From Providencia sneebia DSM 19967 (lineage in GTDB: Bacteria > Pseudomonadota > Gammaproteobacteria > Enterobacterales > Enterobacteriaceae), in NCBI RefSeq assembly GCF_000314895.2, contig NZ_CM001773.1:1109006-1173005 (forward strand): a DNA stretch of 64,000 nucleotides. The letters run 5' to 3'. Below, one piece after another: positions 59,671 through 64,000 of the stretch. Position numbers and translations under genes: made by a program. Numbering within the stretch: position 1 is the stretch's first letter; the number at the start of each line of letters is the position of its first letter. Below the pieces are notes generated by a model that was not told the origin of the DNA, did not search any database, and worked only from the letters and a program-made list of their open reading frames with translations.

Positions 59671-59706
59671 AAAAAGCTGTGAACAGAAATGTGATCGGCT
59701 TTTTTT
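59671..59706. terminator. Terminator after amiC, also downstream of the tRNA operon
   Basis: AAAAAGC and GCTTTTTTT pair across a partly paired stem-loop, followed by a T run on the plus strand (amiC) and a T run on the minus strand (end of the fMet tRNA transcript). The inner stem has mismatches. Confidence 0.7.
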
Positions 59707-59761
59707 GAAAATGAGAAATAATAAAATGGGTATTAAAAACGAGAAGAGTAATCAAGAAAAT

Positions 59762-59838
<77 letters not shown>

Positions 59839-59867
59839 ACTGAAGAGTTAAATATTACAGGTAAAAT

Positions 59868-59944
<77 letters not shown>

Positions 59945-60045
59945 CCTGAAATATTTTTTAATGCGGTAAAACGGTATATTAAAACAAACTATATCAAAAT
60001 TAATTACACAGTAAAATTATAATGTATAACTAAGTTCTAAATTAT

Positions 60046-60122
<77 letters not shown>

Positions 60123-60135
60123 TCCGATAGCGGGC

Positions 60136-60163
60136 ACTATACTCGGGATGAGATCTGATGCAA
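60136..60163 (-). promoter_or_regulatory. Promoter of the fMet tRNA operon
   Basis: On the minus strand, -35 TTGCAT (60158-60163) and -10 TATAGT (60136-60141) are 16 bases apart, followed at once by a GC-rich discriminator (GCCCGC). This is the signature of stringent-controlled stable-RNA promoters. The first tRNA starts 14 bases after the -10 end. Confidence 0.75.
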
Positions 60164-60346
60164 GTTTTTTTATGTTTTTTTTACAAAATACCGCACAGAT
60201 AGAACAAAATATAAGCGTAATGCCTTTTTTTTGAACTTGTTGTTAATTGATGTCGCTAATTAAAAGGTGAAACATGATTATCCGTTTCAATCTCTATTTG
60301 AGTTTGCTATTGTGCGCGTCATATTGGATATGAGTAGGCAAATAAC

Positions 60347-61438
60347 ATGAAGCTATGGCAAAAATGGTGTGTGACCAGTGTATTTTTTACTTTTCTTGTT
60401 GGCTGTCAATCTCATCCAACAGATAAAGGACAACAGTATAAAGATGGTCGTTTAAATCAAGATCTCCAACAAGTTAGCCAATTGAATGTTCAAGGGCGAC
60501 CAATCAATTCCCAAGATTTCAATCAGCAGGTTATAGAAATAAGAAATGCATCTCCTCGATTATTTCAAAATAATAATGATACCTACCATGCGATCGAGAA
60601 TTGGCTAGTTTCTGGTGGTGATCCTACGAAACTGGCAAATTTCAACTTAACGGCCTATCAAATGGAAGGGGTTGATAACTACGGAAACGTACAATTTACG
60701 GGTTATTACACGCCTGTTATTGAAGCTCGTCGCGTTAAACAAGGTGAATTTCGTTATCCTTTATATGCAATGCCACCTAAAGGGAAAAAGCGTTTGCCAA
60801 GCCGAGCGGCTATCTATAACGGGGCTTTGAGCGATAATTTAATTTTAGCCTACAGTAATTCGCCTGTAGAAAATTTTATGATGGAAGTGCAAGGTAGTGG
60901 CTATATTGATTATGGCGATGGTAGCCCATTAAACTTCTTTAGTTATGCTGGCAAAAATGGTCATGCATATAAAAGTATTGGTAAAGTGCTTGTCGATAGA
61001 GGGGAAGTGCCTTTAGAGAAAATGTCGCTACAAGCAATTCATGATTGGACGAATAGCCACAGCGAACAAGAAGTCCGCCAATTATTAGAAGAGAATGCTT
61101 CTTTTGTTTTCTTTAAACCAAAATCGTTTGTGCCAGTAAGAGGTGCAAGTGCTGTTCCTTTAGTGGCGAAAGCTTCTGTTGCATCTGATAAATCACTGAT
61201 CCCAGCGGGTACGGCATTACTTGCAGAAGTGCCGATATTAGATAATCAGGGGAAATTTACTGGGCGCTATGAAATGCGTATGATGGTAGCGCTTGATGTC
61301 GGTGGTGCGATTAAAGGCCATCATTTTGATATCTATCATGGCACAGGGCATGAAGCCGGTAAAATGGCCGGTTTTTATAATCATTATGGCCGAGTGTGGG
61401 TGTTGAAGAAAAGCCAGCCACTATTTGGTAAGCCGTAG
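60347..61438 (+). CDS. mltA: Membrane-bound lytic transglycosylase A
   Basis: The 363-residue outer-membrane lipoprotein cleaves peptidoglycan with formation of 1,6-anhydro ends. Lipobox LVGC (Cys20) and the MltA domain are seen (FTGYYTPVIEARR, EVQGSGYIDYGDG), then the C-terminal 3D domain with MVALDVGGAIKGHHFDIY holding the catalytic Asp. Position beside the fMet tRNAs is conserved. Complete. Confidence 0.97.
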   Translation: MKLWQKWCVTSVFFTFLVGCQSHPTDKGQQYKDGRLNQDLQQVSQLNVQGRPINSQDFNQQVIEIRNASPRLFQNNNDTYHAIENWLVSGGDPTKLANFNLTAYQMEGVDNYGNVQFTGYYTPVIEARRVKQGEFRYPLYAMPPKGKKRLPSRAAIYNGALSDNLILAYSNSPVENFMMEVQGSGYIDYGDGSPLNFFSYAGKNGHAYKSIGKVLVDRGEVPLEKMSLQAIHDWTNSHSEQEVRQLLEENASFVFFKPKSFVPVRGASAVPLVAKASVASDKSLIPAGTALLAEVPILDNQGKFTGRYEMRMMVALDVGGAIKGHHFDIYHGTGHEAGKMAGFYNHYGRVWVLKKSQPLFGKP

Positions 61439-61468
61439 TCACAGTTTTAACTAAGGTTGTTTGTCATT

Positions 61469-62290
61469 ATGCAAACTCAGCTTTCAGAGGCTTGGATGCA
61501 GCGTTTTGCTGGTATTGGGCGTCTTTATGGTCAGCAAGCACTATCCTTATTTGCTCGCTCCCATGTTTGTGTTATTGGAATTGGTGGTGTTGGTGTTTGG
61601 GCGGCAGAAGCTCTGGCTCGTTCAGGTATCGGCGCGATTACACTTATTGATATGGATGATATTTGTATCACTAATACTAATCGCCAATTACACGCTCTTA
61701 AATCCACAGTAGGTCAGCCAAAAGTTGATGTCATGAAGGCGCGTATTTTAGAGATTAATCCTGAATGTACCGTCAACGTTATTGATGATTTTATTTCGGT
61801 GGATAATGTTGCGCAGCAACTTAGCGCTGGTTTTGATTATGTTATTGACGCAATTGATAGTGTGCGTCCAAAAGCAGCATTGCTCGCTTATTGTCGCCGT
61901 TACAAAATTCCAGTGATCACAACAGGTGGTGCTGGTGGTCAGATTGATCCAACTCAAATCCAAGTTGTTGATCTGGCAAAAACAGTTCAAGATCCTTTAG
62001 CAGCAAAATTGCGAGAGCGTTTAAAGTCTGATTTTAATGTGGTTAAAAATAGCAAAGGTAAATTGGGTATTGATTGCGTTTTTTCTACAGAACAATTGGT
62101 TTACCCGCAAAGTGATGGCACGGTTTGTTCTGCAAAAAGCACAGCGGATGGTTCGAAAAGAATGGATTGTGCATCAGGATTTGGTGCTGTAACAATGGTC
62201 ACTGCGAGTTTTGGTTTTATAGCCGTTTCTCATGTATTGAAAAAAATGCTGGCTAAAGCCAAAAGAGAAGCTGAGGCTATAGAAATATAG
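61469..62290 (+). CDS. tcdA: tRNA threonylcarbamoyladenosine dehydratase
   Basis: The 273-residue E1-like enzyme (CsdL/YgdL) cyclises t6A37 of tRNA to ct6A with ATP. Seen: nucleotide-binding GIGGVGVWAAEALARSG (37-42 is GIGGVG), DMDDICITNTNRQ, and DAIDSVRPK. I start at the ATG at 61469, with AAGG 12 bases upstream; a TTG at 61457 would add four residues. It works with the neighbouring CsdA-CsdE sulfur relay in E. coli. Confidence 0.95.
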   Translation: MQTQLSEAWMQRFAGIGRLYGQQALSLFARSHVCVIGIGGVGVWAAEALARSGIGAITLIDMDDICITNTNRQLHALKSTVGQPKVDVMKARILEINPECTVNVIDDFISVDNVAQQLSAGFDYVIDAIDSVRPKAALLAYCRRYKIPVITTGGAGGQIDPTQIQVVDLAKTVQDPLAAKLRERLKSDFNVVKNSKGKLGIDCVFSTEQLVYPQSDGTVCSAKSTADGSKRMDCASGFGAVTMVTASFGFIAVSHVLKKMLAKAKREAEAIEI

Positions 62291-62295
62291 CCTCA
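62272..62295. terminator. Hairpin at the tcdA end
   Basis: A 10-bp stem (62272-62281 with 62286-62295) and GAAA loop overlap the tcdA stop, between tcdA and the convergent csdE. Confidence 0.7.
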
Positions 62296-62301
62296 ATACG
62301 G

Positions 62302-62763
62302 TTATTCAGCAGGTGTCATTTCGCCTGCAATATTTTGGATAGCCGTAATCAATGCTGCTATCCCATTTTGTCGGGATTCACTTAACTGACTTGATAACCC
62401 TGTTTGATTTAAAATATCTTTAAAATCAAGAGATAGAATTTCTTGGCTATTTTTATTTTCAATAGCTGCCAGCAAAATTGCAAATAAGCCTTTTACGACA
62501 CGGCCTTCACTATCACCATAGAAATGAAAAGTGCGATCATCATTGAGAATTGCACCAATCCAAACGCGATTTTCGCACCCTTTAACTTCTTGAGTGTGCT
62601 GTTTTTCATCTTCAGTCAAAGTAGGTAATTGGCGAGCAAGCAGGATAAGTGTACGGTATTTATCTTCCCATGCTTTTTGTGCCGACAATTGTTCAATAAT
62701 CTCATCAATTTTCAACTCAGAACCAAAAGGATGAGGAGCAAAATTAGGTGTGATTGAAGTCAT
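62302..62763 (-). CDS. csdE: Cysteine desulfurase sulfur acceptor CsdE
   Basis: The 153-residue SufE-family protein takes a persulfide from CsdA on Cys63 (KGCENRVWIG; Cys61 in E. coli). I start at the ATG at 62763 with AAGGT 8 bases upstream; the ATG at 62784 overlaps csdA and has no ribosome site. It lies directly after csdA, so they are transcribed together. Confidence 0.95.
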   Translation of the reverse strand: MTSITPNFAPHPFGSELKIDEIIEQLSAQKAWEDKYRTLILLARQLPTLTEDEKQHTQEVKGCENRVWIGAILNDDRTFHFYGDSEGRVVKGLFAILLAAIENKNSQEILSLDFKDILNQTGLSSQLSESRQNGIAALITAIQNIAGEMTPAE

Positions 62764-62773
62764 TAAATTTACC

Positions 62774-63982
62774 TTATTTATCATTCAGTATCGAAAGTGC
62801 AAATTTGACTGCGTTTATAAACTTATCCATGTCGAGTAAGTTATTATAGGGCATTGCAGAAATACGTAAGCAACCTTGAGTACCAATTGCACCCATTAAT
62901 GGTTGTGCACAGTGCTGACCATAGCGTAATGCAATTTTCTGTTCAGTCAATAGAAGTCCTAAATCGCTATGATGAATGTTACTAAAGTTAAATGAAAGAA
63001 GTGATGAATTAGCCTGACTGTAACGAATATAACCAGGAATTTGCTCGAGTTGCTCGTGAGCATAATTAATTAAAGCACAGCTATAATTTTCTGCGCTAGC
63101 TAAATTAAAATTTGCTAACCAATCTAATGTTGCAGAAAAGGCGATAACTCCAGCAATATTGGGTGTACCAGCCTCAAAGCAATGAGGAATTGGTGCTGGC
63201 GTAAATTCCTCAAAATTAACCTCTGTTAGCATTTTTCCACCACCATGCCATAAAGACATCTTGGCAAGTAATTCGGGTTTCCCGTAGCACACACCAAGGC
63301 CAGTTGGCCCATAAAGCTTATGTGCAGAAAATGCATAAAAATCAATATCTGCCGTTGTTACATCAATTGGTGAATGAACAATGCCCTGTGCTCCATCAAT
63401 CACCACAAGAGCCCCCATATTATGGGCAAGCTGAGTCATTTCAGCTATATTGGGTTGTAGTCCAGTCACATTTGACATTTGGGTAACTGCAACCACTTTA
63501 GTTTGAGAATTAAGCAGTGTTTTTAGTGTATTAATATCTAAGCAATATTCATTATTTACAGGCCATTTAACAATCTTAGCCCCCGTTTGTTGAGCTAAGA
63601 TCATCCAAGGAAGTAAATTAGAGTGATGTTCTAATTCACTGACAATAATTTCATCATTAGGCTTTAATTGGTTTCTAAAATAACTTTGTGCAATGAAATT
63701 GATTGATTCAGTTGTTCCGCGAGTCCAAATAATGTCATTTTCACTTTTTGCATTAATTAATTTAGCCGCCCGAACACGCCCTTGCTCATAATTTTGAGTA
63801 ATACGTAGCGCTTCTGGCGATTGTCCGCGATAAACAGAGCTTCCTGAGTGGCGATAATAATCATCAGAAGCTTGGATCATTGTGATAGGCTTAAGCGCTG
63901 TAGCTGCGCTATCAAGAAAAATCGTCTCGCTATTGATGGCTGGAAATTGTTGGCGAAACTGTTCCGCAGAAAATGATTGCAT
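62774..63982 (-). CDS. csdA: Cysteine desulfurase CsdA
   Basis: The 402-residue PLP enzyme removes sulfur from cysteine and hands it to CsdE. Seen: FLDSAATALKP, the PLP lysine Lys222 in SAHKLYGPTG, and the persulfide Cys358 in RYGQHCAQP (same number as in E. coli). The start ATG lies 18 bases inside the right edge of the window, so the upstream region is not visible. Confidence 0.97.
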   Translation of the reverse strand: MQSFSAEQFRQQFPAINSETIFLDSAATALKPITMIQASDDYYRHSGSSVYRGQSPEALRITQNYEQGRVRAAKLINAKSENDIIWTRGTTESINFIAQSYFRNQLKPNDEIIVSELEHHSNLLPWMILAQQTGAKIVKWPVNNEYCLDINTLKTLLNSQTKVVAVTQMSNVTGLQPNIAEMTQLAHNMGALVVIDGAQGIVHSPIDVTTADIDFYAFSAHKLYGPTGLGVCYGKPELLAKMSLWHGGGKMLTEVNFEEFTPAPIPHCFEAGTPNIAGVIAFSATLDWLANFNLASAENYSCALINYAHEQLEQIPGYIRYSQANSSLLSFNFSNIHHSDLGLLLTEQKIALRYGQHCAQPLMGAIGTQGCLRISAMPYNNLLDMDKFINAVKFALSILNDK

Positions 63983-64000
63983 TATATGTTCTTTATTTTA

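Overview
The window is a chromosomal segment of an AT-rich enterobacterium of the Morganellaceae, most like Providencia, with Proteus or a close relative possible. The right-hand 46 kb keeps the enterobacterial core order (folA; apaH-apaG-rsmA-pdxA-surA-lptD; djlA; rluA; rapA; polB; thiQPB; rppH-ptsP-lgt-thyA-ppdAB-ygdB-ppdC-recC-ptrA-recB-recD; argA; amiC; three initiator tRNAs; mltA; tcdA; csdE-csdA). The diverged 283-residue ThyA and the low GC fit that family. The genus is an inference.

Region 1 (1-17593) is a very AT-rich type III secretion (T3SS) island. Left block, plus strand: the end of a protein built from 66-residue repeats, then sctL-, sctV-, sctU-like genes, an OmpA-domain lipoprotein, a chaperone-like gene, sctD-like, a tip/filament-like secreted protein and a 70-residue SpoA-domain (SctQ-C-like) gene, closed by a terminator. 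On the minus strand follow a fidL-like gene and a ToxR/CadC-type membrane regulator. A small lipoprotein (possible pilotin) and an 812-bp stretch without a gene come next. Right block, plus strand: two almost identical tandem needle-protein genes, sctR, sctT, an acidic small protein, the secretin sctC, ATPase sctN, an sctO-like stalk gene, an sctP-like candidate, sctS, a chaperone-like gene and a broken small gene, closed by a strong hairpin terminator. The order is unusual: sctS is split from sctR/sctT by about 4 kb, and V-U sits in a different block from R-T. No sctJ, sctW, translocator pair or translocator chaperone is visible; they may lie left of the window.

Region 2 (17632-36969) holds a LysE-type exporter, folA, and minus-strand genes for outer-membrane protein biogenesis (surA, lptD), rRNA methylation (rsmA), Ap4A hydrolysis (apaH), pyridoxal phosphate synthesis (pdxA), RNA polymerase recycling (rapA), DNA polymerase II (polB) and the thiamine transporter thiBPQ under a TPP riboswitch.

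Region 3 (37248-63982) holds RNA decapping (rppH), nitrogen PTS enzyme I (ptsP), lipoprotein maturation (lgt), thymidylate synthase, a minor-pseudopilin-like cluster interleaved with RecBCD genes and pitrilysin, ArgR-controlled argA, the Tat-exported amidase amiC, three fMet tRNAs under one promoter, mltA, and the tcdA/csdE/csdA group.

The main cross-cutting observation is that at least seven genes are broken by what looks like one missing base in or beside a homopolymer: sctV, sctU, sctO, the sctP-like gene and the ToxR-like regulator in the island, and thiP and recB in the core. Two island genes also carry an in-frame TAA. Because two core genes show the same lesion, base-calling errors are a serious explanation. 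True decay, or the transcriptional slippage known for Shigella T3SS genes, remains possible for the island. No transposase, integrase, CRISPR array or phage gene was seen.
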